35,152 nucleotides of DNA, taken from Calditerrivibrio nitroreducens (lineage in GTDB: Bacteria; Chrysiogenota; Deferribacteres; Deferribacterales; Calditerrivibrionaceae). The translations under genes were made by a program, and so were the position numbers. The stretch spans positions 1-35,152 of the forward strand of contig PNIN01000033.1 of NCBI GenBank assembly GCA_002878065.1. The letters are read 5' to 3'. Below are positions 18,064 to 25,755 of the stretch, piece by piece. The notes below the pieces were generated by a model. It did not search any database. It saw only the letters and a list, made by a program, of their open reading frames with translations, and had not been told where the DNA came from. Positions within the stretch are counted from its first letter, which is position 1. Every line of letters starts with the position of its first letter.

Positions 18064-18089
18064 AAAAGGCGGTTTTAAAGCCGCCTTTT
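18064..18089. terminator. Bidirectional terminator between recG and the LPP20-type lipoprotein gene
   Basis: AAAAGGCGG, an 8 nt AT loop and CCGCCTTTT. It is followed on the plus strand by TTTTG, and on the minus strand by a run of six T. It begins one base after the recG stop; the convergent gene ends at 18092. Confidence 0.9.
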
Positions 18090-18091
18090 GA

Positions 18092-18763
18092 TCATTTTTC
18101 TATCACAACCCATACGTAAAGATCACCATTTGTGGGATCTTTGAATTCATCTTTTATTACTGCGTCATTTATTATCTCTTCTGCCGATTGCCTAGATGTG
18201 GAAGAAAATTTGGATTTGTAATATGTGACGACATTATTGGAAGTGGATTGGGTTCTTTCAAGAGTTGATTCAGAATTGATTATCACTCTGATCTGTTTTG
18301 CAAGCTCTGCCAGAGCCATAGTTTTGGCCAATCTTAATTGACCTGCATAACCATTTGGAGCAGCATTCTTTCTGGCTATACCAACGCCACCGAGATAACC
18401 ATCATAGTTAGGTTCCCAAAACCAAACAGGCTTTCCATCTTTCAATGGATAGTTATTAGAATCTCTTTTCTTTTCCACCACTTTATTTGGGGATTCTTTA
18501 TCTATTATAACTTCCTTAGGTTTTAATTCTTCTTTGGCAGGTTCCTTCTCTACCTTAGGAGTTGGTTTGTCCAATTTCTTTTCCACAAAATCTACCTGTG
18601 GTTTTGCTTCGCCTGTTTCTTTATCGAGCTCTTCAAATGCCTTTTTAGCTCTCTCCTGTTGCACCGAAGCAGGAGCCTGATTTACCTTTGTGGTGGTTTT
18701 TTCTGCCATACAGGATATTAAAAAAAGTGTGGCTATTATCAAAATGGTCATCTTTTTTTTCAT
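18092..18763 (-). CDS. LPP20-family lipoprotein
   Basis: Predicted outer-membrane or periplasmic lipoprotein of 223 residues. The signal peptide ends in a lipobox, LISC, with the lipidated Cys at residue 18. Residues ~20-110 are Lys/Glu/Pro-rich and probably disordered. The C-terminal ~110 residues look like the LPP20 domain, from PVWFWEPNYDGYLGGVGIA through LAKTMALAELAKQIRV to LYVWVVIEK. That domain is common in Campylobacter/Helicobacter and Deferribacter-type bacteria, and its function is unknown. A strong AGGAGGT lies upstream, with a candidate promoter at 18792-18819. It appears to be a single-gene unit, divergent from asd. Family assignment is by pattern only. Confidence 0.75.
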   Translation of the reverse strand: MKKKMTILIIATLFLISCMAEKTTTKVNQAPASVQQERAKKAFEELDKETGEAKPQVDFVEKKLDKPTPKVEKEPAKEELKPKEVIIDKESPNKVVEKKRDSNNYPLKDGKPVWFWEPNYDGYLGGVGIARKNAAPNGYAGQLRLAKTMALAELAKQIRVIINSESTLERTQSTSNNVVTYYKSKFSSTSRQSAEEIINDAVIKDEFKDPTNGDLYVWVVIEK

Positions 18764-18791
18764 TGAAACCTCCTGAAATTCCTTTTCTTTG

Positions 18792-18819
18792 ATTTTAATC
18801 TAACATCCATAAAAGTCAA
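18792..18819 (-). promoter_or_regulatory. Candidate promoter of the LPP20-type lipoprotein gene
   Basis: Minus strand: -35 TTGACT (18819-18814), 16 bp spacer, -10 TAAAAT (18797-18792). The plus-strand side has a TTGACT at 18879-18884 that may serve asd, but I see no convincing -10 with it. Confidence 0.55.
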
Positions 18820-18941
18820 ATGAAAAAATTTAAAATAAAATATAACTATGTTATTTTATAAAGTTTATTTAATATATATTGACTTTCAAATATTTAAGTA
18901 TTAGAAAATCGATATTTTCCTAAAATTTTATGAGGTGTGAT

Positions 18942-19967
18942 ATGGGTAATTTTAAATTTACTAAAAAAGAGAAATACAATGTAGCCATAGCTGGAGCTAC
19001 AGGTGCTGTGGGGGAAACTTTTCTTCAGATTCTTGAGGAAAGAAATTTTCCCATCAATGAATTAAGATTACTTGCTTCTGCAAGATCTGTGGGTAAAACT
19101 ATAAAGTTTAAAGGAGAGGATTATAAAGTTCAGGAACTTACTCATGATTCCTTTAAAGGTATCGATATAGCTCTATTTTCTGCTGGAGCTTCCAGAAGTC
19201 TTGAGTTTGCTCCATCTGCTGTGAAGGCTGGGGCACTCGTGATAGATAATAGTTCCGCTTTTCGTATGGAAAAAGATATTCCTCTCGTCGTTCCAGAGGT
19301 AAACGCTGCGGCAGCTTTTGATAATAATGGGATTATTGCAAACCCAAATTGTACTACCATTATAATGGTTGTAGCTCTTAAGCCTCTTCATGACTATGGT
19401 AAAATAAAAAGAGTAGTTGTTTCTTCCTATCAATCATCATCCGGAGCTGGAGCACAGGCAATGGAGGAGCTTCTTGCCCAAACACGAGCCTGGGCTAAAG
19501 GAGAACCTATTAAAGTGGAGAAGTTTCAGCATCAGCTTCTGTTCAACGTAATCCCTCACATAGATAAGTTTACTGAAAACGGATATACAAAAGAAGAGAT
19601 GAAGATGTTTAATGAAACAAGAAAAATTATGGGGGATGATACCATAAAAGTTACTGCTACATGTGTGAGAGTACCTGTTATATCTGCTCATTCTGAAGCT
19701 GTTACGATCGAAACGGAAAAGAAGATCACTGTCGAAAAAGCAAGAGAGCTTTTGTCTAAAGCTCCTGGTGTTCAGGTACTTGATAATCCAGAAAAAAATG
19801 AGTACCCAATGCCACTTTTTGTTGCTGGAAAAGATGATTGTTATGTAGGTAGAATTAGAGAAGACATTACCTGTGATAATGGACTGACTTTCTGGGTTGT
19901 GGGGGATCAGCTTAGAAAAGGTGCCGCATTAAATGCTATACAGATAGCTGAGCTTTTCATAAAATAA
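18942..19967 (+). CDS. asd: Aspartate-semialdehyde dehydrogenase
   Basis: Reduces aspartyl phosphate to aspartate semialdehyde with NADPH. This is the branch point to lysine/diaminopimelate, threonine and methionine. The protein has 341 residues. The N-terminal nucleotide-binding motif is GATGAVGETFLQIL. The catalytic cysteine is Cys137 in NPNCTT. SSYQSSSGAGAQAMEEL and the substrate-binding segment around VRVPVISAHSE follow. I chose the ATG at 18942 because GAGGTG lies just upstream and the protein then starts MGNFKFTKKEKYNVAI; the in-frame ATG at 18930 overlaps that ribosome site. It stands alone between divergent and convergent neighbours. Confidence 0.96.
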   Translation: MGNFKFTKKEKYNVAIAGATGAVGETFLQILEERNFPINELRLLASARSVGKTIKFKGEDYKVQELTHDSFKGIDIALFSAGASRSLEFAPSAVKAGALVIDNSSAFRMEKDIPLVVPEVNAAAAFDNNGIIANPNCTTIIMVVALKPLHDYGKIKRVVVSSYQSSSGAGAQAMEELLAQTRAWAKGEPIKVEKFQHQLLFNVIPHIDKFTENGYTKEEMKMFNETRKIMGDDTIKVTATCVRVPVISAHSEAVTIETEKKITVEKARELLSKAPGVQVLDNPEKNEYPMPLFVAGKDDCYVGRIREDITCDNGLTFWVVGDQLRKGAALNAIQIAELFIK

Positions 19968-19994
19968 AAAAGGTGGGTTATCCCACCTTTTTTT
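19966..19994. terminator. Bidirectional terminator between asd and fabI
   Basis: A-run, GGTGGG (19972-19977), loop TTAT, CCCACC (19982-19987), seven T. The stop codons of asd and of convergent fabI both lie in its flanking A/T runs. The stem matches that of the proS terminator. Confidence 0.92.
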
Positions 19995-20760
19995 ATAGTC
20001 CCAATATATTATATCCGCTATCAACGTACAAGATATCCCCGGTAACTCCACTTCCTAAATCACTGCATAAAAATAAAGCGGCCTTCGCCACATCTTCCTG
20101 AGTTACATTCTTTTTCAAAGGAGCTTTCTCCTCTATCTGGGAAAGTATAGATTTAAAGCCAGAAATTCCACTTGCGGCTAATGTTTTTATGGGCCCAGCA
20201 GATATGGCATTTACCCTTACCCCTTTCGGCCCAAGATCATTTGCAAGATATCTTACTGAAGACTCAAGAGCAGCTTTTGCTACACCCATCACATTATAGT
20301 TTTGTACTACTTTTACAGAGCCATAATAAGTCATTGTAACAATAGATGCATTATCGCTTAATAACTCCTCATAAGCTTTGCATATTGCAACTAGAGAGTA
20401 TGCACTTATATCAAGAGCAATTTTAAATCCTTCCCTTGGGGTATCCACAAATCTGCCCTTCAAAGCTTCTGCAGGAGCATAAGCCACTGAATGAACGATT
20501 ATATCCACTTTCCCAAATAGTTCTTTTGCTTTTTGGGCAGAGGATAAGATATCTTCATCTTTTGAAACATCACACTGGATACAGAATTTACCCCCAAGTT
20601 CTTCTGAAATTGGCTCCACTCTTTTTTTCAATGCTTCACCGGCATAGGTAAAGCCTAAATTGGCACCGTTTTCTTTGAAGAGTTTAGAAATGGCATAGGC
20701 TATGGATTTGTCATTTGCAACGCCAAAGATTACAGCATTTTTTCCTTCTAAAAGTCTCAT
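19993..20760 (-). CDS. fabI: Enoyl-[acyl-carrier-protein] reductase (NADH), FabI type
   Basis: Last reduction of each fatty-acid elongation cycle. It has 255 residues and is a short-chain dehydrogenase variant. The cofactor loop is GVANDKSIAYAIS. The FabI active site Tyr-x6-Lys is visible as Tyr155 and Lys162 (YNVMGVAK), with a second conserved tyrosine at 145 (MTYYGS). The substrate-loop segment is AGPIKTLAASGI. AGGAGGTAAG precedes the ATG. It lies 8 bp behind radA and is probably the last gene of a ruvB-radA-fabI transcript, an unusual mix of repair and lipid synthesis likely reflecting simple read-through. Confidence 0.96.
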   Translation of the reverse strand: MRLLEGKNAVIFGVANDKSIAYAISKLFKENGANLGFTYAGEALKKRVEPISEELGGKFCIQCDVSKDEDILSSAQKAKELFGKVDIIVHSVAYAPAEALKGRFVDTPREGFKIALDISAYSLVAICKAYEELLSDNASIVTMTYYGSVKVVQNYNVMGVAKAALESSVRYLANDLGPKGVRVNAISAGPIKTLAASGISGFKSILSQIEEKAPLKKNVTQEDVAKAALFLCSDLGSGVTGDILYVDSGYNILGL

Positions 20761-20768
20761 CTTACCTC

Positions 20769-22097
20769 CTAAAGGTATTTTATTAGATCTATGATGTTGT
20801 TTATACTATAAAAGTTTAAATCTTTCTCTTCTATTTTTCCAGGTGCAAATATATTTTTAATATTTAGTTTTAAAGCTTCATTTATACGATTTTTAAGATT
20901 TGATACCTGTCTAACTTCTCCGGTAAGGCTTACTTCACCTATGAAGATGGAGGATTCTGGTAAAGGAGTATTTTTAAAAGCTGAAATAAGTGAAGCTGAT
21001 ATCGCAAGATCAGCAGCGGGTTCATTTATCTTTAGTCCTCCGGCAATGCTCAGATAGATATCATGATTTGCAATGTTTAAACCGCCACGTTTTTCTAAAA
21101 TTGCAGCAATCATATTCAGTCTATTTAGATCAAAACCATTTGCTATCCGCTTTGAAAAATTAAAAAATGTCGGGGTGACCAGAGATTCCACCTCCACGAG
21201 GAAAAATCTCGTTCCTTCCATTACACTGGTGAGAGCTCTGCCAGAGTAGTTTGAATTGGATATAAGAAGCTCTTTATAGGAAATTTCCTTCAATCCTTTG
21301 TCAGACATCTCAAAGAATCCCACTTCGTTTGTGGGGCCAAATCTGTTTTTCACAGATCGTAAGATTCTAATGCCTCTATTGTAATCACCTTCAAAGTATA
21401 ATACTGTATCCACGAGATGTTCCAGCACTTTGGGGCCGGCAATGCTTCCTTCTTTCGTTACCTGACCTATTATAAATATTGTTGTACCAATGGTTTTAGC
21501 AATTTCCACAAGGTTGTGTGTTATATGTTTTATCTGACTTACCGTTCCAGCGGCCGAAGATATCTCTTCTGAATAAAATGTTTGGATGGAATCGATGATT
21601 GCATAGTCATAAAAATTAGATTTTAATATTTCCTGAATATTTTCAAAGCTGTTTGTGGAAACGATATCCAATTCAATATTGCCAATCCCTAATCTATCTG
21701 CTCTTATCTTTATCTGAGAATATGACTCCTCTCCAGAAAAGTATATGACCTTTTTTCTTTTGTTAGTTAGTATAGCTGAAATCTGAAGAATTATGGTGGA
21801 TTTACCGATGCCAGGTTCACCACCTATGAGGATGACAGATCCTTTTACAATTCCCCCACCTAAAACCTGATCAAATTCTTTTATGCCTGTAATAAATCTA
21901 TCCGCTTCTATTCCACTAATGGATGATAGTTTTTTGATTGGTATATTTTTTGGCGTAGATTGGTTTTTGGTTTCTTTTGTATCTATAATCTCCTCAGTGA
22001 AACTATTCCAGCTTCCACATTCAGGACATTTTCCCACCCATTTAGGGGATATCGCACCACATTGGTTGCAAACAAAGTGGCTTTTAATCTTCGCCAT
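20769..22097 (-). CDS. radA: DNA repair protein RadA (Sms)
   Basis: RecA-like ATPase that helps RecA extend strand exchange and drives branch migration. It has 442 residues. The N-terminal four-Cys zinc finger is at Cys10, Cys13, Cys24 and Cys27. Walker [11 protein letters not shown] occupies residues 92-101. The RadA-specific KNRFG motif is at 250-254. A Lon-protease-like C-terminal domain follows ([33 protein letters not shown]) without proteolytic function in this family. The start overlaps the end of ruvB by 14 bp, so the two recombination factors are coupled. It belongs with recG, also in this window, in processing recombination intermediates. Confidence 0.97.
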   Translation of the reverse strand: MAKIKSHFVCNQCGAISPKWVGKCPECGSWNSFTEEIIDTKETKNQSTPKNIPIKKLSSISGIEADRFITGIKEFDQVLGGGIVKGSVILIGGEPGIGKSTIILQISAILTNKRKKVIYFSGEESYSQIKIRADRLGIGNIELDIVSTNSFENIQEILKSNFYDYAIIDSIQTFYSEEISSAAGTVSQIKHITHNLVEIAKTIGTTIFIIGQVTKEGSIAGPKVLEHLVDTVLYFEGDYNRGIRILRSVKNRFGPTNEVGFFEMSDKGLKEISYKELLISNSNYSGRALTSVMEGTRFFLVEVESLVTPTFFNFSKRIANGFDLNRLNMIAAILEKRGGLNIANHDIYLSIAGGLKINEPAADLAISASLISAFKNTPLPESSIFIGEVSLTGEVRQVSNLKNRINEALKLNIKNIFAPGKIEEKDLNFYSINNIIDLIKYL

Positions 22098-23127
22098 CCC
22101 TTTCCTCTAAAAAATCGGTTATCTCAAGTGCCTTAGGATAATACTTTATTCTTAAGTGCTCATAAGCTAATTTTGTGGCTATTCTCCCTCTGGGTGTTTT
22201 TTTGATAAACCCTTTGAATATCAAATAAGGCTCTGTTACATCTTCCAGTGTATCCCTTTCTTCTGATAGGGTAGCAGACAGCGTATCAAGGCCAACCGGC
22301 CCACCATCATATTTTTCGATGATTGTATTTAAGTATGCTCTATCAGCTTTATCTAGACCTTGATCATCTATCTCAAGCCGCTCAAGCCCCAATTTGGCGA
22401 TATCTATGCTTATATAGCCATTATTCATAACCTGTGCAAAGTCTCTTACTCTTCGTAAAATCCTATGGGCTATCCTTGGAGTTCCTCTACTTCTTTTGGC
22501 TATCTCTACTGCAGCAGACTCATCTATAGTACAGTTTAAAATAGCCGAACCACGTTTAACTATGGAAATTAATTCCTCTTCAGAATAGAAATCCAATTTA
22601 AAAACCATTCCAAAACGATCCCTCAGTGGTGATGTCAGTAGTCCGATTCTTGTGGTGGCCCCTACAAGAGTAAACTTTGGCAGATCTATCTTTATCGTTC
22701 TGGCTGAAGGTCCTTGACCTATCACTATATCCAATTGAAAATCCTCCATTGCTGGATATAGAATCTCCTCAACGCTTGAGTGTAATCTATGGATTTCATC
22801 GATAAAAAGAACATCCCCTTCTGATATATTGGTGAGGATTGCCGCCAGATCCCCAGGTTTTTCAATTACAGGACCACTGGTGGATTTTATATTAACATTC
22901 ATCTCATTGGATATAATATTCGCAAGGGTGGTTTTACCAAGCCCTGGTGGGCCGTAGAACAGAGTATGGTCTAAAGGTTCATTTCTGAGCTTTGCTGCTT
23001 CTACAAATATTTTCAGATTTTCAATAATCTTCTTCTGCCCTACATATTCCGTAAATCTTTTGGGTCTAATGTGATTGTTTGTTACATCTTCACCAAGTTT
23101 TTCTTTTGAAAAAATATCATTATTCAT
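22084..23127 (-). CDS. ruvB: Holliday junction branch-migration ATPase RuvB
   Basis: Hexameric AAA+ motor that, with RuvA, moves Holliday junctions. It has 347 residues. Walker A GPPGLGKT is at 59-66 and Walker B with the sensor region is FIDEIHRL (Asp110). Sensor 1 and the arginine finger region are [18 protein letters not shown]. The C-terminal winged helix contains [18 protein letters not shown]. Neither ruvA nor ruvC is adjacent. It begins the ruvB-radA-fabI unit. The ribosome site is weak (AAAAG), and the start may be influenced by a very short leader if the promoter at 23134-23162 is right. Confidence 0.97.
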   Translation of the reverse strand: MNNDIFSKEKLGEDVTNNHIRPKRFTEYVGQKKIIENLKIFVEAAKLRNEPLDHTLFYGPPGLGKTTLANIISNEMNVNIKSTSGPVIEKPGDLAAILTNISEGDVLFIDEIHRLHSSVEEILYPAMEDFQLDIVIGQGPSARTIKIDLPKFTLVGATTRIGLLTSPLRDRFGMVFKLDFYSEEELISIVKRGSAILNCTIDESAAVEIAKRSRGTPRIAHRILRRVRDFAQVMNNGYISIDIAKLGLERLEIDDQGLDKADRAYLNTIIEKYDGGPVGLDTLSATLSEERDTLEDVTEPYLIFKGFIKKTPRGRIATKLAYEHLRIKYYPKALEITDFLEERDGED

Positions 23128-23133
23128 CTTTTG

Positions 23134-23162
23134 ATTATTACCGATTTTTGTAAAAAAATCAA
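23134..23162 (-). promoter_or_regulatory. Candidate ruvB promoter
   Basis: Minus strand: -35 TTGATT (23162-23157), 17 bp spacer, -10 AATAAT (23139-23134). On the plus strand, TTGTAA (23148-23153), 16 bp, TAAAAT (23170-23175) could serve the divergent IorA-like gene. The two candidates overlap in this 100 bp gap. Confidence 0.4.
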
Positions 23163-23227
23163 CATACTTTAAAATTTCAAAAAATAAAATAGTTGAAAAA
23201 TAGTAAAAAATGTATTAAACAGAAACA

Positions 23228-24579
23228 ATGATGCGTATAAAGACAGGTTTTGAGATCTTAAATGATTTGTTGGGTAGGGGATACTTTAGTGTTATCTACG
23301 TTGAGCAAAATTTCCCTTTACCTTTCAAAAATAAGGCTGTAAGTAAGCAGATAGATGTGAAAACATCTGTGGAACTACTGCTTTCGGCTGCTGTGGTAGG
23401 TAATAACGTAGTTGGTATATACCATTCAAGCATATCTCCCAGATCCAATGTAGAATTGAAGGGTGGGGCTGTTTTTATCTCCACTATTTTGCCGATAGAT
23501 CCAATGTGGAATTGAAGGGTGGGGCTGTTTTTATCTCCACTATTTTGCCGATAGATCCAATGGTTCCGGTGGTATTTTGCCGTAGTATCTCGAATATATT
23601 TGAAAGGTTTAATACTGCATTAAAAGTTTCAGAAGAGTTTAAAATACCTGTGATGTTATGTATCAACGAAAATGCGATACATAATTTTTATGAAGTTGAA
23701 TCTGTTGATCTATCATCAGAAAGGGTATCTGCCACAATTACATCAGATACTTTTAAAAAGATAAACACGAATCACACACTCGCTCAGTATAATAAAATAT
23801 TTGAGTATCTTGAAAAGAGATTTGTCGATATATTTGAAGGGGATGGGTTGATATCTTTTGGTGATAGTGATGGAAAATTTCTCAAGTTTTATGTGCCTTT
23901 TGTTATGGATTCCATAATAGAAGGGAAAACTATTCAAATTGACAGTAGAGATCTCCATTTCTGGGAGAGTATAACAAAACTCAGAGAAATAGCTTTAGAT
24001 TTTTATGACGTTTCCACCGAAAATCAGAGAATTGTAAAAAATTATTTCTGTCCAGGATGTCCCTTTTTATTGATTAAAAAGAACGTCGGTTTTGAGAATA
24101 AAATATTGGTTACCGATATAAATTGTCCAACCATAAGAAGAGTTTTTGGATTTAAGAATAGCACTCTAGATAATGTAATAGGGTTTACTTTAAATAAACC
24201 TTCTTCAAATATACTGTTCGTAGGTAATTTATCAAATCTAAAATCCAGCATGATCGATTATTTGAAAAACTTTGAATATTTCTTTCTTAATGACGGTTTG
24301 AAAAATAGCTTTGGTTTACCTTCAATTTCTAAACCATATAAATTTAAAGAGAAAAATGCTGTATTTCCATATAGTTGCGAAAATATTCAAAAAAGTTCAG
24401 TTTTAAAAGTCAATCCCAAAAAATGTGTTTGTATAAGAAAGAATGAAAAATTACATTGTGTTGAGGGGTCTTATTGCCCAGCATTGTTTGAGAATAATGG
24501 CACGATTTCTGTAAACGAAAATCTCTGTGTTGGTTGTAAATTATGTGAATTATACTGCCCTTACGGAGCCATAAAATGA
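23228..24579 (+). pseudogene. Divergent IorA-like oxidoreductase subunit, frameshifted by a 56 bp tandem duplication
   Basis: Two frames together make one protein: 23228-23515 (95 residues, ends early) and an overlapping frame at 23506-24579 (357 residues). Deleting one 56 bp repeat unit joins them into a continuous ~431-residue protein. It resembles the alpha subunit of indolepyruvate:ferredoxin oxidoreductase in order: a pyrimidine-type domain (VELLLSAAVVGNNVVGIYH; KVSEEFKIPVML), FCPGCPF and DINCPT as in IorA CPGCPHR/DIGCYT, and a C-terminal ferredoxin motif CVGCKLCELYCPYGAIK. The thiamine-Mg motif (GDSTF in IorA) reads GNLSN, and the first Fe-S motif is irregular. It is much shorter than IorA (~600). 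No clear ribosome site. Its stop overlaps the next gene (ATGA). Whether it is a recent pseudogene or switchable is unknown. Confidence 0.7.
23441..23563 (+). repeat. 56 bp tandem duplication with a 10-11 bp third partial copy
   Basis: Unit 1 is 23441-23496 and unit 2 is 23497-23552. A partial third copy (AGATCCAATGg) starts at 23553. The units differ at one base (A at 23452, G at 23508), a silent GTA/GTG valine change in the coding frame. Because 56 is not a multiple of 3, two units shift the frame and one unit would not. Confidence 0.95.
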
Positions 24580-24977
24580 ATTATAAGATATTTTTCATTG
24601 GTCAAAATAGAGAATTGCTGAATCTCATCCTGAAGCTTTTTTTGATAACTGCTAAAGAAGCTGATTATGCGATAAAAGTGGAAAGTTCTCTTCCGGAAAA
24701 TCTTTTTGAACCTATTTGTTATATAGTGTTTTTAAAAGGAAGCGAAAAAAACTCGTTTAATGAGATTGTTATGGATTTAGATGATATGTCTGTGGTAGAA
24801 AATAAAGATTTTTCACCTTCAAAGCTTATGATAAATAAGGATAAAAATGCCTTACATTACTGGTATATCTTTGGTAACCTATTTAGATCCATAGAAGACT
24901 TAAACCCAGCTTACGTCACCGGATATCTTCTGGAGCAGAAAAAAGAATTAGAGCTAAAATATTTTAGATCTGCCTAA
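24576..24977 (+). CDS. Small IorB-like protein, probably degenerate
   Basis: A 133-residue protein whose ATG overlaps the stop of the IorA-like gene (ATGA), as in iorAB operons. The N-terminus (MNYKIFFIGQNRELLNLILKL) has the hydrophobic strand and helix pattern of the beta subunit of indolepyruvate:ferredoxin oxidoreductase (typically ILIVGVGGQGxLLAS). The glycine-rich loop is gone and the chain is about 60 residues shorter than usual. The relation therefore rests on position and weak pattern, and it could instead be an unrelated small partner. No membrane segment or metal motif is seen. It meets amrA tail to tail with a 4 bp overlap and no visible terminator. Confidence 0.5.
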   Translation: MNYKIFFIGQNRELLNLILKLFLITAKEADYAIKVESSLPENLFEPICYIVFLKGSEKNSFNEIVMDLDDMSVVENKDFSPSKLMINKDKNALHYWYIFGNLFRSIEDLNPAYVTGYLLEQKKELELKYFRSA

Positions 24978-25558
24978 AAATCCCTTTCACTAAAAACTAT
25001 AGCACTGAATCGATACAGTTCTATTTCATCTTTTTTCCAGATATCTGGTGGTAATCCAGCTTTCATACATGTATAGGATATAAATTGATTTTTATCCCAT
25101 CCTTGCTCGGTGGCCACCTGCGGTAGCAAAACCCCAGAATAGAATCCTTTTCTTACGTATAAACCATCTCTTCCAATTACTATATCTTCAAAATTTTCCA
25201 ATCTTTCCATAGGTGTGAGAACAGAAATCTCAATTTCGATATCTTTTAATTCATCTTTTTCAAGTGGTGAAAATCTTGGATCATGAAATGCGGCTTGAAT
25301 TGCCATATTAGAAACAACTTCATAAAGCTTTTTATCATTTCTAAATGTTCCTATACAACCCCTTAATTCACCGAATTTGTGTAGTGTAACAAAGCAGCCA
25401 CATTTTATTGAAATCTCATTATAAAGACGATCATCCAATTTGTTTTTAATATCATCGAGTATCTTTTGTGTACTTTCTTTTTTATCAAAACTGTTTTCCA
25501 ATGTTTTTCTGGCAGTAAATAGTAGAATTTTCTTGGCTTCTGAAGACAAATTGTACAT
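24974..25558 (-). CDS. amrA: AMMECR1-domain protein (AmmeMemoRadiSam system protein A)
   Basis: A 194-residue single-domain AMMECR1 protein. The family signature LRGCIGT is present (GELRGCIGTFRNDKKLYEVV). It is followed by AAFHDPRFSPL, the IEISVLTPMERL strand and the VLLPQVATEQGWDKNQFI region. In many bacteria it is encoded with a Memo-domain protein and a radical SAM enzyme, but neither is in this window. The biochemical role is not established; recent views link the family to protein or RNA modification. GGGAGGT precedes the ATG and a strong promoter lies just upstream. It is divergent from the DEAD-box helicase gene. Confidence 0.92.
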   Translation of the reverse strand: MYNLSSEAKKILLFTARKTLENSFDKKESTQKILDDIKNKLDDRLYNEISIKCGCFVTLHKFGELRGCIGTFRNDKKLYEVVSNMAIQAAFHDPRFSPLEKDELKDIEIEISVLTPMERLENFEDIVIGRDGLYVRKGFYSGVLLPQVATEQGWDKNQFISYTCMKAGLPPDIWKKDEIELYRFSAIVFSERDF

Positions 25559-25579
25559 ACTCTACCTCCCTTTTATGTT

Positions 25580-25608
25580 ATTATACATTGACACCATTGA
25601 AATGACAA
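25580..25608 (-). promoter_or_regulatory. Sigma-70 type promoter of amrA
   Basis: Minus strand: -35 TTGTCA (25608-25603), 17 bp spacer, -10 TATAAT (25585-25580). The leader before the ATG at 25558 is about 15 nt. Confidence 0.75.
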
Positions 25609-25672
25609 TACTAAATTGCAATAAAATAAATGGGTTAAAATTAATTACCAAGGAATAGTAATCAATTTTTTA

Positions 25673-25731
25673 TTGCTATTTCTGATAAAAAGTATATATT
25701 ATATAAGTTTTGACTTCGCATAGAATATGCG
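25673..25731 (+). promoter_or_regulatory. Candidate promoter and 5' leader hairpin of the DEAD-box helicase gene
   Basis: -35 TTGCTA (25673-25678), 16 bp spacer, -10 TATATT (25695-25700). The predicted ~50 nt leader contains a perfect hairpin CGCATA-GAA-TATGCG (25717-25731), ending 8 nt before the AAGGAGAG ribosome site. Such a leader could tune helicase synthesis by temperature or autoregulation. Confidence 0.5.
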
Positions 25732-25755
25732 TTGCAATAAAGGAGAGAAATTATA

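Noticed and set aside
23441-23563. Tandem repeat considered as the start of a CRISPR or minisatellite array
   Set aside because: Only two full units with no spacers, lying inside a coding sequence; a simple duplication explains it.
23484-23666. Minus-strand open frame across the duplication
   Set aside because: Antisense shadow of the IorA-like gene; no ribosome site or recognisable motif.
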